From positions 1 to 64,000 of the forward strand of contig JAUNDC010000008.1 in NCBI GenBank assembly GCA_030526355.1: 64,000 nt of DNA, in the 5' to 3' direction. The first letter of the stretch is position 1. The number at the start of each line of letters is the position of its first letter. Below are positions 44,004 through 52,932 of this stretch, one piece after another. The stretch comes from Bacillota bacterium. GTDB taxonomy: Bacteria > Bacillota > Clostridia > Peptostreptococcales > Anaerovoracaceae. The position numbers were made by a program, and so were the translations under genes. The notes under the pieces are model-generated. The model was given only the letters and a program-made list of their open reading frames with translations. It was not told the DNA's origin and did not search any database.

Positions 44004-46028
44004 ATGCTGGACAATAAAGCAATATCAAAGGCAATGACTATTAAACTGGATAATCAGCTTCCTGAATATCCGAAGTTTGCAGAAGGAGTAAGAAGGGCTC
44101 CTGACAGAGGATTCAGACTTACTAAGGACCAGACAAAGATTGCACTTAAGAATGCTCTAAGATATGTTCCGGAGGAACTGCATGAAACTCTGGCACCTGA
44201 ATTTATGGAGGAGCTCAAAAATTACGGCAGAGTATATGCCTACAGATACAGACCTGAAGGGAGAATATACGGCAAGCCTATTGATGAATACAAGGGAAAC
44301 TGCATAGAAGGCAAGGCTTTCCAGGTTATGATAGACAACAATCTTGATTTTGAAATTGCACTGTATCCATATGAGCTGGTTACATACGGAGAAACAGGTC
44401 AGCCATGTCAGAACTGGCTTCAGTACAGACTTATCAAGAAGTATCTGGAGGAGTTGACTCAGGATCAGACTCTTGTCATCGAATCAGGACATCCGCTGGG
44501 ACTTTTCCCATCCAAGCCTGAAGCGCCGAGAGTAGTTATAACCAATGCTCTCATGGTAGGCATGTTTGATAATCTGGAGGACTGGGAAGTAGCCGAGGAA
44601 ATGGGAGTTGCCAATTACGGTCAGATGACAGCAGGTGGCTGGATGTACATAGGACCTCAGGGTATCGTTCACGGAACCTTCAATACAATTCTTAATGCAG
44701 GAAGAAAATATCTGGGAGTACCTGAGCAGGGCGATCTGGCAGGCTATACCTTCGTATCTTCAGGTCTTGGCGGAATGAGCGGAGCACAGCCGAAGGCAGC
44801 CAACATCGCCAATGCAGTAGGCATCTTCGCTGAAGTCGACAAATCAAGAATAGAAACAAGACATAATCAGGGATGGGTGGATATGATCTGCACAGATCTT
44901 GATGAAGTGTTCAGAATAGCCAAGGAGAAGCTGGCAGCTAAAGAAAGCATTTCAATAGCTTACTGGGGAAATATAGTAGATCTGCTGGAAGCGGCTGTAG
45001 AGAAGGATTTCCATATAGATCTTCTCTCAGACCAGACATCATGCCACAATGTATATAATGGAGGCTACTGTCCTGTAGGGCTCACTTTCCAGAAGAGAAC
45101 GGAGATGCTTCACAAGGATAGAGAAATGTTCAAGGAGATGGTCGACCATTCACTGAGGAGACATTATGAAGCCATCAGAAAGCTGACGGAAAAGGGCACG
45201 TACTTCTTTGATTACGGCAATTCCTTCATGAAGGCCATGTATGATGCAGGCGTCAAGGAGATTTCAAAGAATGGTTATGATGAAAAGGATGGATTCATCT
45301 GGCCGTCTTACGTTGAGGATATCATGGGACCTATGCTGTTCGATTACGGCTATGGACCTTTCAGATGGGTATGCCTCTCAGGAAAGCCTGAAGATCTTGA
45401 TGCTACAGATAAGGCAGCTATGGACTGCATAGATCCGAACAGAAGGTTCCAGGACAGAGATAACTGGGTATGGATAAGAGATGCCAAGAAAAACAAGCTT
45501 GTTGTCGGCACTCAGGCCAGAATACTCTATCAGGACGCAGAGGGCAGAACAAGAATCGCTCTCAAGTTCAACGAGCTTGTAAGGGAAGGCAAAATAGGTC
45601 CTGTAATGCTGGGAAGAGACCATCATGATGTCAGCGGTACAGATTCACCATTCAGAGAAACCGCCAATATCAAGGACGGAAGTAATGTAATGGCGGACAT
45701 GGCAGTACAGTGCTTCGCAGGTAATGCAGCCAGAGGCATGAGCCTGTGCGCTTTACATAACGGCGGCGGAGTAGGAATAGGCAAGGCTGTTAACGGAGGC
45801 TTCGGTCTTGTACTTGACGGAAGTGAAAGAATAGACAATATTATCAAATCGGCTATGATGTGGGACGTAATGGGCGGCGTTGCCAGAAGAAACTGGGCAA
45901 GAAACGAGAACGCTCTGGAAACATCCGTAGCATACAACAAAAACTACGAAGGACAGGGACACATAACTATTCCGTTCGTGGCAGACGATGCGCTGGTTGA
46001 TGAAGTTGTATCAAAATATGTGAAATAA
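44004..46028 (+). CDS. hutU: Urocanate hydratase
   Basis: NAD-dependent conversion of urocanate to imidazolonepropionate. The 674 residues fit the long clostridial form. Recognisable blocks are QNWLQYRLIKKY, GQMTAGGWMYIGPQGIVHG and SSGLGGMSGAQPKA (NAD region), DQTSCHNVYNGGYCPVG, and GRDHHDVSGTDSPFRET. AAGGAGG precedes ATG. It lies 19 bases after hutH. Confidence 0.96.
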   Translation: MLDNKAISKAMTIKLDNQLPEYPKFAEGVRRAPDRGFRLTKDQTKIALKNALRYVPEELHETLAPEFMEELKNYGRVYAYRYRPEGRIYGKPIDEYKGNCIEGKAFQVMIDNNLDFEIALYPYELVTYGETGQPCQNWLQYRLIKKYLEELTQDQTLVIESGHPLGLFPSKPEAPRVVITNALMVGMFDNLEDWEVAEEMGVANYGQMTAGGWMYIGPQGIVHGTFNTILNAGRKYLGVPEQGDLAGYTFVSSGLGGMSGAQPKAANIANAVGIFAEVDKSRIETRHNQGWVDMICTDLDEVFRIAKEKLAAKESISIAYWGNIVDLLEAAVEKDFHIDLLSDQTSCHNVYNGGYCPVGLTFQKRTEMLHKDREMFKEMVDHSLRRHYEAIRKLTEKGTYFFDYGNSFMKAMYDAGVKEISKNGYDEKDGFIWPSYVEDIMGPMLFDYGYGPFRWVCLSGKPEDLDATDKAAMDCIDPNRRFQDRDNWVWIRDAKKNKLVVGTQARILYQDAEGRTRIALKFNELVREGKIGPVMLGRDHHDVSGTDSPFRETANIKDGSNVMADMAVQCFAGNAARGMSLCALHNGGGVGIGKAVNGGFGLVLDGSERIDNIIKSAMMWDVMGGVARRNWARNENALETSVAYNKNYEGQGHITIPFVADDALVDEVVSKYVK

Positions 46029-46042
46029 ACAAGGGGAAAATC

Positions 46043-47272
46043 ATGAGATTACTTATCAGAAATATCGGATGTCTGCAGACTCCTGCGGGCAGCTACAGTC
46101 ACAAGGGAAGCAAGCAGGGAAAAAACCTGAAGCTTTATAATGCGGCAATTGCAGTTGAGGATGGAATAATCAAGGCTGTAACAGAGGATGGCAGACTTCC
46201 GGAGGGAAGCTTTGATGAAGAAATCGATGCAGAGGGAAAGCTGGCAACACCGGGATTTGTTGACGGACATACGCATCTGGTTTTTGGAGGCTACAGGCAG
46301 AATGAAATACCTATGAAGCTGGCAGGTGCAGGGTATCTGGATATCCTCAAAGCCGGAGGAGGTATACTGGATACGGTGAGAAAGACAAGAGAAGCAAGCT
46401 TTGAGGAGCTCTATGATAAGAGTTCAGGTTTTCTGGATGAAATGCTGCATATGGGTATCACCACATGTGAAGCCAAAAGCGGCTATGGTCTGGATCTGGA
46501 AAATGAACTCAAAATGCTTGAAGTCATCAAGGCTCTCGGCGAAAAACATCCGATGGATGTAGTTCCTACGTTTATGGGCGCACATGCCATTCCGCCGGAG
46601 TATGAAGGCAGAGGTGACGAGTACATAGATATGCTTTGCAATGAAGTAATACCTGAAGTGAGAAAGCGCGGGCTTGCAGAGTTCTGCGATGTGTTCTGTG
46701 AGGACTCGGTGTTTGATGCAGCTCAGAGCAGGAAATACATGGAAAAGGCACGTGAGTATGGTTTCGAGCTTAAGATTCATGCAGACGAAATAGAGGATAT
46801 CGGCGGATCTGCTCTGGCAGGTGAAATGGAAGCTGTTTCTGCAGAACATCTCATAGCGGCAGGTGAAGCAGGCATGGATTCCATGGCAGCCGGTGGTACA
46901 ACAGCTATGCTGCTGCCGGCAACGTCGTTTTATCTGGGAAAGACCTATGCACCAGCAAGGACAATGATAGACAAAGGAATCCCTGTAGCAATAGCCAGCG
47001 ATTTCAATCCAGGCTCATGTCCGTCGCTGAATCTTCAGCTTGCAGTCAATCTAGGATACCTCAGGTACAAGATGACACCGGAAGAAATTCTGACGGCTGT
47101 TACCATCAACCCGGCATGCGCAATCAACAGAGGAGATATAGTAGGAACTGTCGAGGAAGGAAAGCAGGCAGATATAGTAATATGGAATGCACCTGACTTC
47201 GAAATGCTATGTTACCGCTTCGGTTCAAATTTAGCAGATAAAATAATCAAAAAAGGAGAATTAATCAAATGA
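46043..47272 (+). CDS. hutI: Imidazolonepropionase
   Basis: Metal-dependent amidohydrolase opening the imidazolone ring to formiminoglutamate. The 409 residues have the metal motif FVDGHTHLVFGG (near 71), the KSGYGLD loop, LKIHADEIEDIG, SAEHL and ASDFNPGSCPS with the final Asp ligand. AAGGGG precedes ATG. It overlaps fchA by 4 bases. Confidence 0.96.
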   Translation: MRLLIRNIGCLQTPAGSYSHKGSKQGKNLKLYNAAIAVEDGIIKAVTEDGRLPEGSFDEEIDAEGKLATPGFVDGHTHLVFGGYRQNEIPMKLAGAGYLDILKAGGGILDTVRKTREASFEELYDKSSGFLDEMLHMGITTCEAKSGYGLDLENELKMLEVIKALGEKHPMDVVPTFMGAHAIPPEYEGRGDEYIDMLCNEVIPEVRKRGLAEFCDVFCEDSVFDAAQSRKYMEKAREYGFELKIHADEIEDIGGSALAGEMEAVSAEHLIAAGEAGMDSMAAGGTTAMLLPATSFYLGKTYAPARTMIDKGIPVAIASDFNPGSCPSLNLQLAVNLGYLRYKMTPEEILTAVTINPACAINRGDIVGTVEEGKQADIVIWNAPDFEMLCYRFGSNLADKIIKKGELIK

Positions 47273-47895
47273 AGCTGATCGACCTTAAAATGAATGAGTA
47301 TCTTGATATACTGCTTTCGGATGCACCGGCTCCCGGAGGCGGCAGTGTAAGCGCACTGGCAGGAGCACAGGCTGCTGCACTGATGGGAATGGTATGCGAC
47401 CTTACCATAGGAAAAGCGAAGTATGAGGATTATCAGGAGAGCTGCAAAGAAGCAAAGGCAAAGGCCGGTGAACTTTACAGAGGTTTTGCCGAGGCTATTG
47501 ATAAGGACACGGAGGCCTTCAATCTGGTGGCTGCAGCATTTAAAATGCCAAAGGAAACCGATGAGGAAAAAGCGGCAAGAAAGCAGGCAATAGCTGATGG
47601 AACTCTTGAAGCTACCAAGGTTCCTTACAGCGTTATGGAGATGGCAGCAGCAGGGCTTGAAATTGCAGAAACAATGGTTGGAAAATCTAATCCTAATGCG
47701 GCAAGCGACCTTGGTGTTGCAGTGCTCAACCTTATGACGTGCATGAAGGGAGCGTGGCTTAATGTCAAGATAAATCTGCCGGGAGTAAAGGATGAAAATC
47801 TGGCAGCTGAATACAAAGCAGGCGGAGAGAAAATGCTGGCAAAGGGAGAAGAAACAGCAAAGAAGCTTTATGCAGAAATAGAAGGAAGTCTTTAA
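47269..47895 (+). CDS. fchA: Formimidotetrahydrofolate cyclodeaminase
   Basis: Converts 5-formimino-THF to methenyl-THF and ammonia. The 208 residues are all-helical with the folate-site signature DAPAPGGGSVSALAGAQAAAL near the N-terminus and KSNPNAASDLGVAVLN. In animals this domain is fused to the transferase; here it is separate and placed before ftcD. Its ATG overlaps the hutI stop. Confidence 0.95.
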   Translation: MKLIDLKMNEYLDILLSDAPAPGGGSVSALAGAQAAALMGMVCDLTIGKAKYEDYQESCKEAKAKAGELYRGFAEAIDKDTEAFNLVAAAFKMPKETDEEKAARKQAIADGTLEATKVPYSVMEMAAAGLEIAETMVGKSNPNAASDLGVAVLNLMTCMKGAWLNVKINLPGVKDENLAAEYKAGGEKMLAKGEETAKKLYAEIEGSL

Positions 47896-47913
47896 AAAAC
47901 GGAGGGAAAGCAA

Positions 47914-48810
47914 ATGGCGAAAATTATCGAGAGCGTACCTAATATTAGCGAAGGCAGAAATACTGAAATCATTGAGGCATGTGTTGACCAGATCAGAAAT
48001 ACTCCTGGATGCACACTGCTGAATTATTCATCAGACCCAAGTCACAACAGAACAGTAATCACATATATGGGAAGCCCGGAAGGCTGTGAGGAGGCAAGTG
48101 TCAAGCTGGCAAAGAAGGCTGTTGAGCTTATCGATCTGACGAAGCACGAGGGTGAACATCCGAGAATGGGATGCGTAGACGTAATGCCGTTTATTCCTAT
48201 CAAGGAAGCAACGATGGATGAATGTGTAGAGCTTTCTCAGAGAGTCGGCAAAAGAATTGCAGAAGAGGCTGATCTGCCGGTATTCCTCTATGAAAAATCA
48301 GCGACAGCTCCTCACAGACAGAATCTGGCAAAGGTGAGAAAAGGACAGTTCGAGGGAATGGCTGAGAAAGTAAAGGATCCAGACTGGATTCCTGATTTCG
48401 GAGGACAGAGAATTCATCCGACAGGAGGAGCCGTATGTGTAGGAGCAAGACCGCCGCTCATCGCATACAATATCAATTTGGGAACAGATAATCTGGAGAT
48501 AGCAACAAAAATAGGCAAAATAATCAGAGAATCATCCGGCGGGTTGAAATGTGTTAAAGCTATGGGAGTTATGCTTGAGGACAGAAACATTGCGCAGGTT
48601 TCGATCAACATGACAGATTTTACGGTTACTCCGCTTCATAGAGTAACAGAGCTGGTAAGAAATGAGGCTGCAAGATACGGAGTTCCTGTTATCGGAACAG
48701 AGCTCATCGGACTTGCACCTATGCAGGCACTGTTTGATGCAGCTGAGTATTACCTGCAGATCGAGGATTTCGATCCGGCAGTACAGGTGATTGAGAATCA
48801 TCTGCTGTAA
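47914..48810 (+). CDS. ftcD: Glutamate formimidoyltransferase
   Basis: Moves the formimino group from formiminoglutamate to THF, releasing glutamate. The 298 residues open VPNISEGRNTEIIEACVDQI, with the folate pocket EHPRMGCVDVMPFIPI and a second domain beginning around 180. It completes histidine to glutamate plus a one-carbon folate unit. GGAGGG precedes ATG; a strong terminator follows. Confidence 0.96.
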   Translation: MAKIIESVPNISEGRNTEIIEACVDQIRNTPGCTLLNYSSDPSHNRTVITYMGSPEGCEEASVKLAKKAVELIDLTKHEGEHPRMGCVDVMPFIPIKEATMDECVELSQRVGKRIAEEADLPVFLYEKSATAPHRQNLAKVRKGQFEGMAEKVKDPDWIPDFGGQRIHPTGGAVCVGARPPLIAYNINLGTDNLEIATKIGKIIRESSGGLKCVKAMGVMLEDRNIAQVSINMTDFTVTPLHRVTELVRNEAARYGVPVIGTELIGLAPMQALFDAAEYYLQIEDFDPAVQVIENHLL

Positions 48811-48829
48811 TCAACGGGAATATAGTGTT

Positions 48830-48864
48830 GCCGGCATCCCGGGAAATATCCGGATGCCGGCTTT
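48830..48864 (+). terminator. Terminator of the hut operon
   Basis: GCCGGCATCC (48830-48839) pairs with GGATGCCGGC (48852-48861), followed by TTTG. Very stable stem, modest U tract. Confidence 0.75.
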
Positions 48865-48884
48865 GTCATTTAAAGGAGAGTAAA

Positions 48885-49544
48885 GTGCAGAGCAGAATAA
48901 TGTCAGGCGAGGGTTCTCTTGCTGAAGAAGTGACAGAAATATTGCGAGACAGAATAATAAACGGCGAATATAAAATGGGAGAAAAGCTCATTGAAAACAA
49001 AATCGCCAGTGAGCTGAAGGTAAGCAGAACGCCGGTGCGGGATGCACTGAGCCAGCTGGTCGAGGAACAGCTGGTGGAATATATACCAAACAAAGGATGC
49101 TTTGCCAGAGGCTTCAGCAGGAAGGACATGTCGGATATCTACGCAGTGAGACAGGAAGTGGAAAAGCTGGCAGTCACATGGGCAATAGAAAACGCCGATA
49201 AGGACGTGATAAAGAAGCTGCATGATCAGCTGGAGCTGATGAGCTTTTATACTGTAAATAATTTTTATGAAAAGCTTCTGGCAGCCAACGAGGAGTTTCA
49301 CAATATGATTTATCAGATGTCCGGCAGCAGATTTATTGTTCAGGTTCTCAAATCGTATCAGGATTATGTGCATACCGCCAGAAAAAGCACTCTGAGGAAG
49401 GAGGAGGATCTGCCCGGCATTTACAAGGAGCATGAGGAAATATATAAAGCTATAGAAGCCAGAGATGTGGAAAAGGCACGTGATGCAGTGGCAAGACATC
49501 TTGAGTCGTCCCGAATCAGAGCGGAGGAGCGGTGGAATACTTGA
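48885..49544 (+). CDS. GntR-family (FCD) transcriptional regulator
   Basis: The protein has 219 residues from GTG 48885 (AAAGGAG six bases upstream; there is no ATG before the winged helix with a comparable site). The N-terminal winged helix contains SELKVSRTPVRDALSQL and the following wing VEYIPNKGCFARGF. The C-terminal FCD ligand domain has the metal-type residues in ANEEFHNMIYQMSG and KEHEEIYKAIEARD. Placed between the hut operon and the 2-oxoacid oxidoreductase operon, it is the obvious candidate regulator of both; GTATAC palindromes near their promoters fit this family. Confidence 0.92.
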   Translation: MQSRIMSGEGSLAEEVTEILRDRIINGEYKMGEKLIENKIASELKVSRTPVRDALSQLVEEQLVEYIPNKGCFARGFSRKDMSDIYAVRQEVEKLAVTWAIENADKDVIKKLHDQLELMSFYTVNNFYEKLLAANEEFHNMIYQMSGSRFIVQVLKSYQDYVHTARKSTLRKEEDLPGIYKEHEEIYKAIEARDVEKARDAVARHLESSRIRAEERWNT

Positions 49545-49641
49545 CAGACGGATCATTAAGGGATATTATAAGGATATAAAAAGGAAATATTAAGGAAATA
49601 TAGAGGATAAACAGTTATCGTCATTTTAAGAAGGGGGAAAA

Positions 49642-50472
49642 ATGAATATCGAAGAAATGAAAACAAGAAAAAGAGAGCTGGGTTATTCTTATGCCATGAT
49701 ATCAGCAAAGTCGGGTGTTCCGGTGGGAACAGTACAGAAAATATTTGGTGGCTTTACTAAAGCTCCGCGATATGAAACTCTGCAGGCAATCGAAAAGGCG
49801 CTCACTTCTCAGGCTGACGGATGTATGACCGATGTGAGCGGCGGGAGTGTTTCAGAGCAGCATGAATTTCAGGTGAAGGAGAACGTGACAGAGTATTTTG
49901 CTGATAATGGTAATTATACAATAGAGGATTATGAGAGGTTTCCTGAGGATTTCAGGGTGGAGCTGATTGACGGGTTTATTTATGATATGTCAGGAGCAAC
50001 GATCATTCATCAGCTGATTGCAGGCGAAATCTATGCAGCTCTGCGTAACTATATCCGCAGCAGAGGGGGAAAATGCATAACGGGGCAGGCTGCGATAGAT
50101 TTCAGGCTCAGTAAATCAGACAACAGAACTGTTGTACAGCCTGACGTATACGTAATCTGCAATCACAGTATACTGACACGCAAGAGAGCAGAAGGCGCGC
50201 CTGACCTGGCAATAGAGGTTCTGTCCCCTTCAACCAGGAAAAAGGATATGACCATTAAGCTAAATAAATATCAGGAAACAGGAGTGAAGGAATACTGGCT
50301 TGTGGATTATGACAACGAGAGAATTCTTGTATATAGATTTGAAGACGATGAGCAGCTGTTATCAATTTTCGGTATAAGAGATACCGTTCCTGTAGGAATA
50401 TTCGATGGAGATCTCATGATAGATTTTGCAGAGATAGATGATTATATTAAATCAATCGATTTCGCAGACTGA
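49642..50472 (+). CDS. Uma2-family (DUF820) nuclease-fold protein with N-terminal HTH
   Basis: The protein has 276 residues. Residues 1-55 form an XRE-like helix-turn-helix (YAMISAKSGVPVGTVQKIF). Residues 85-276 form the Uma2 PD-(D/E)XK-like fold: VELIDGFIY, a QPDVYV strand, LAIEVLSPSTRKKDMTIKL and the pattern GVKEYWLVD. The nuclease-like Asp/Glu residues are present; natural targets of this family are unknown. AAGGGGG precedes ATG. Single gene between a regulator and an enzyme operon. Confidence 0.88.
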   Translation: MNIEEMKTRKRELGYSYAMISAKSGVPVGTVQKIFGGFTKAPRYETLQAIEKALTSQADGCMTDVSGGSVSEQHEFQVKENVTEYFADNGNYTIEDYERFPEDFRVELIDGFIYDMSGATIIHQLIAGEIYAALRNYIRSRGGKCITGQAAIDFRLSKSDNRTVVQPDVYVICNHSILTRKRAEGAPDLAIEVLSPSTRKKDMTIKLNKYQETGVKEYWLVDYDNERILVYRFEDDEQLLSIFGIRDTVPVGIFDGDLMIDFAEIDDYIKSIDFAD

Positions 50473-50547
50473 CAATTCAATAAAAGATTACACAATAATA
50501 TTATAAAAGAAAAAGCCTATAAAGCAGTGCTGTTTTACAATGGTAAA

Positions 50548-50559
50548 ATTGTATACAAT
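50548..50559. promoter_or_regulatory. GTATAC palindrome (operator candidate 1)
   Basis: ATTGTATACAAT, a perfect 12-bp palindrome 145 bases before the oxidoreductase operon. The core GTATAC is typical of FCD-type GntR operators. Confidence 0.6.
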
Positions 50560-50614
50560 AATACAATATGCCTTTTTAGAACACTAAAAGTGTTGAAATT
50601 TCAATGTATTAGGG

Positions 50615-50643
50615 TTGAAGCTAATCGTATACAATGTTAATAT
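50615..50643 (+). promoter_or_regulatory. Oxidoreductase operon promoter with operator in the spacer
   Basis: TTGAAG (50615-50620), 17 bases, TAATAT (50638-50643). The spacer contains ATCGTATACAAT (50624-50635), one base from the palindrome at 50548, an ideal place for a repressor. Confidence 0.6.
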
Positions 50644-50703
50644 AAAGCCGACAAAGATAATCTGAAGCATAATTTAAAGACTAAAAAGAGAGGTCAGATA
50701 ATC

Positions 50704-51912
50704 ATGGAAAAAAGAACTTCAGAGGCAGCAAAGAACCAGGCGGTACTTCAGGGAAATGAAGCTTGTGCCAGAGGAGCATTGTATGCAGGCTGCAGATTTT
50801 TTGCAGGATATCCGATTACACCATCCACAGAGATAATCGAAATGATGTCCTCGGAGATGCAGAAATGCGGCGGAGCTTTCATACAGATGGAGGATGAAAT
50901 AGGTTCGGCATGCGCCATTATTGGGGCACGCTGGGGAGGTAAAAAAGCTATGACAGCAACCTCTGGGCCGGGATATACCCTGATGCAGGAAGCGATAGGC
51001 TTTGCCGCGGTAACAGAAACCCCAATAGTAATCGTGAATGTTCAGAGGGGCGGTCCTTCTACCGGACAGCCGACTCTTTCATCGCAGCAGGACATATATC
51101 AGGCAAGATACGGAAGCCATGGAGATTATGAGATTATCGTTCTTTCTCCGTCCTCTGTGCAGGAAATGTATGATTTCACAGTCAGAGCATTCGAACTGGC
51201 TGAACAGTTCAGGACCCCGGTTATACTTCTCGCCGATGAGGTAATCGGCCATATGAGAGAAAAAGTGGTTCTCAAGGATGGATCAAAGAATATCAGGAGC
51301 GTGAAACAGAAATATGTTGTATCACCTCAGGCTGATTTCTTTCAGGGAGAGAATACACTGGTGGAAGGTCAGCTGCATGACAGCATGGGCAGACGAATCG
51401 GTCATATGGCATCAAAGAGCGGCGAGTTTATCAATAATATTAATAAAAAAATCAGCGACCATATAGATGTAATCGCAGATATCAAAACATATTTCATGGA
51501 CGATGCCGATGTGGCTATTGTTGCATACGGCTCAGTTGTAAGGCCGGCGATAAATGCAGTGAAGCTTGCCAGAAAAGTGGAGGATGACAGGATAAAGCCG
51601 AAGCTGAGGATTTTTAAGGATATAGTAAAAAAAGGCGTTCAGAAAACCATAAATACGGACTACAGCCATCTGAAGGTAGGTCTGGTCAAGATAAATACCG
51701 TATGGCCTTTTCCTGAAGAGTTGCTGAAGGAAGCTACTAAGGATGTACATACGGTAATAGTTCCGGAGATGAATGTAGGCAAATACTGCAGAGAAGTGGA
51801 ACGTGTTCTCAAGGATAAAACCGTGATACCTATGTCAAAATGCGGCGGAGACATTCATACACCGCAGGAGATACTTGATGAGATTCTCAAGGAGGTGGGC
51901 GTAGATGAATAA
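50704..51912 (+). CDS. 2-oxoacid:ferredoxin oxidoreductase, alpha subunit
   Basis: Core subunit of a CoA-acylating 2-oxoacid:ferredoxin oxidoreductase (KorA/VorB type). The 402 residues open GNEACARGALYAGCRFFAGYP with the PITPSTEI motif, an active-site E in QMEDEIGS and RGGPSTGQPT. Substrate could be 2-oxoglutarate or a branched-chain 2-oxoacid; the sequence alone does not decide. The nearby histidine-to-glutamate route makes 2-oxoglutarate attractive. It overlaps the beta gene by 8 bases. Confidence 0.9.
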   Translation: MEKRTSEAAKNQAVLQGNEACARGALYAGCRFFAGYPITPSTEIIEMMSSEMQKCGGAFIQMEDEIGSACAIIGARWGGKKAMTATSGPGYTLMQEAIGFAAVTETPIVIVNVQRGGPSTGQPTLSSQQDIYQARYGSHGDYEIIVLSPSSVQEMYDFTVRAFELAEQFRTPVILLADEVIGHMREKVVLKDGSKNIRSVKQKYVVSPQADFFQGENTLVEGQLHDSMGRRIGHMASKSGEFINNINKKISDHIDVIADIKTYFMDDADVAIVAYGSVVRPAINAVKLARKVEDDRIKPKLRIFKDIVKKGVQKTINTDYSHLKVGLVKINTVWPFPEELLKEATKDVHTVIVPEMNVGKYCREVERVLKDKTVIPMSKCGGDIHTPQEILDEILKEVGVDE

Positions 51913-52717
51913 GCTTTATGAGAAATATATCAAGAAGGATTCTCTGCCTACATTGTTTTGTCCGGGATGCGGAAACGGCATTATACAGGTGGCGGCGATG
52001 AATGCCATGGAGGAGCTGGGAATCAAGGATGATATTGCGTGTGTGAGCGGCATAGGTTGTTCATCGTGGATACCATGCTATTATAAGCTGGATGTGATGC
52101 ATACCATGCACGGCAGAGCGTTGGCTTTTGCAGAAGGACTCAAGCTTGCAAGACCGGACAAGAAAATACTTGTGTTTACAGGTGATGGAGACTGTCTGGC
52201 AATTGGTGGAAACCATCTGGTGCATGCAGCAGCGAGAAATATAGACCTTACAGTCGTAATGGCAAACAATTACATATACGGAATGACAGGTGGTCAGAAA
52301 TCACCGTCAACGCCCAAAGGTTCAGTAACCAAGACATCACCCTTTGGAAGCATAGATGAGCCAATCGACGGATGCAGAATGGTAATGGCACTGGGAGCAA
52401 GCTATGTAGCCAGATGGACAACAGCACATCCGGTGCAGCTGGCAAAATCCATTGCAGAAGGGATAGGGCATAAGGGGTTTTCATTCATAGAGGTGCTGAC
52501 ACAGTGTCCGGTGCAGGCAGGCAAAGGCGTGTATGGAGAGAAGGATCCGTCGGCAATTATGAAAATATACAAAGAAAAAACATATCTTTATAAAGAAGGC
52601 AAAGAGCCGCAGGAAGGCAAAATCCCGGTGGGAGTTTTCAGGCACGATAAGAACTCGCTCGAATATATTGAAAGAGTAGAAGCAAAGCTTAGAGAACAGG
52701 GAATAGAAAGAGGGTAG
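51905..52717 (+). CDS. 2-oxoacid:ferredoxin oxidoreductase, beta (TPP-binding) subunit
   Basis: The protein has 270 residues. Cys pair at the start (FCPGCGNG) and CVSGIGCSSWIP for the [4Fe-4S] cluster; TPP-binding GDGDCLAIGGNHLVHAA with downstream NN (NNYIYGMTGGQ). Carries out the decarboxylation with the alpha subunit. AAGGAGG precedes ATG inside the end of the alpha gene. The following ferredoxin gene starts 4 bases after the stop. Confidence 0.92.
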   Translation: MNKLYEKYIKKDSLPTLFCPGCGNGIIQVAAMNAMEELGIKDDIACVSGIGCSSWIPCYYKLDVMHTMHGRALAFAEGLKLARPDKKILVFTGDGDCLAIGGNHLVHAAARNIDLTVVMANNYIYGMTGGQKSPSTPKGSVTKTSPFGSIDEPIDGCRMVMALGASYVARWTTAHPVQLAKSIAEGIGHKGFSFIEVLTQCPVQAGKGVYGEKDPSAIMKIYKEKTYLYKEGKEPQEGKIPVGVFRHDKNSLEYIERVEAKLREQGIERG

Positions 52718-52721
52718 AAGT

Positions 52722-52931
52722 ATGGCGGATATTACCATTGACAAGGCTTGCTGCAAAGGCTGTAATATATGCCTGACGGTTTGCCCTAAAAAAATATTTG
52801 TGAAATCAAAAAAAAGAAATAATTATGGCACAGCAATGCCGGGTGTAGATAATCCGGAGAGCTGTCTGGTTTGCAGGATGTGTGAAAGATTGTGCCCTGA
52901 CGGCGCTATCAATGTGGAAGGAGAGAAATGA
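52722..52931 (+). CDS. 2-oxoacid:ferredoxin oxidoreductase, ferredoxin-like delta subunit
   Basis: A 69-residue protein with two [4Fe-4S] motifs: CKGCNICLTVCP (about 12-23) and CLVCRMCERLCP (about 46-57). It passes electrons from the TPP centre to ferredoxin. It sits between the beta and gamma genes. Short spacing on both sides (4 and 1 bases) means a tightly coupled operon. Confidence 0.92.
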   Translation: MADITIDKACCKGCNICLTVCPKKIFVKSKKRNNYGTAMPGVDNPESCLVCRMCERLCPDGAINVEGEK

Positions 52932-52932
52932 G

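Noticed and set aside
48834-48847. Possible Noc-binding site (consensus ATTTCCCGGGAAAT)
   Set aside because: Only the right half CCCGGGAAAT matches. The left half belongs to the hut terminator arm, so chance is more likely.
52882-52932. Upstream start for the oxidoreductase gamma subunit
   Set aside because: It would translate the end of the ferredoxin gene in another frame. The family begins at MRINVRFAG (52933).
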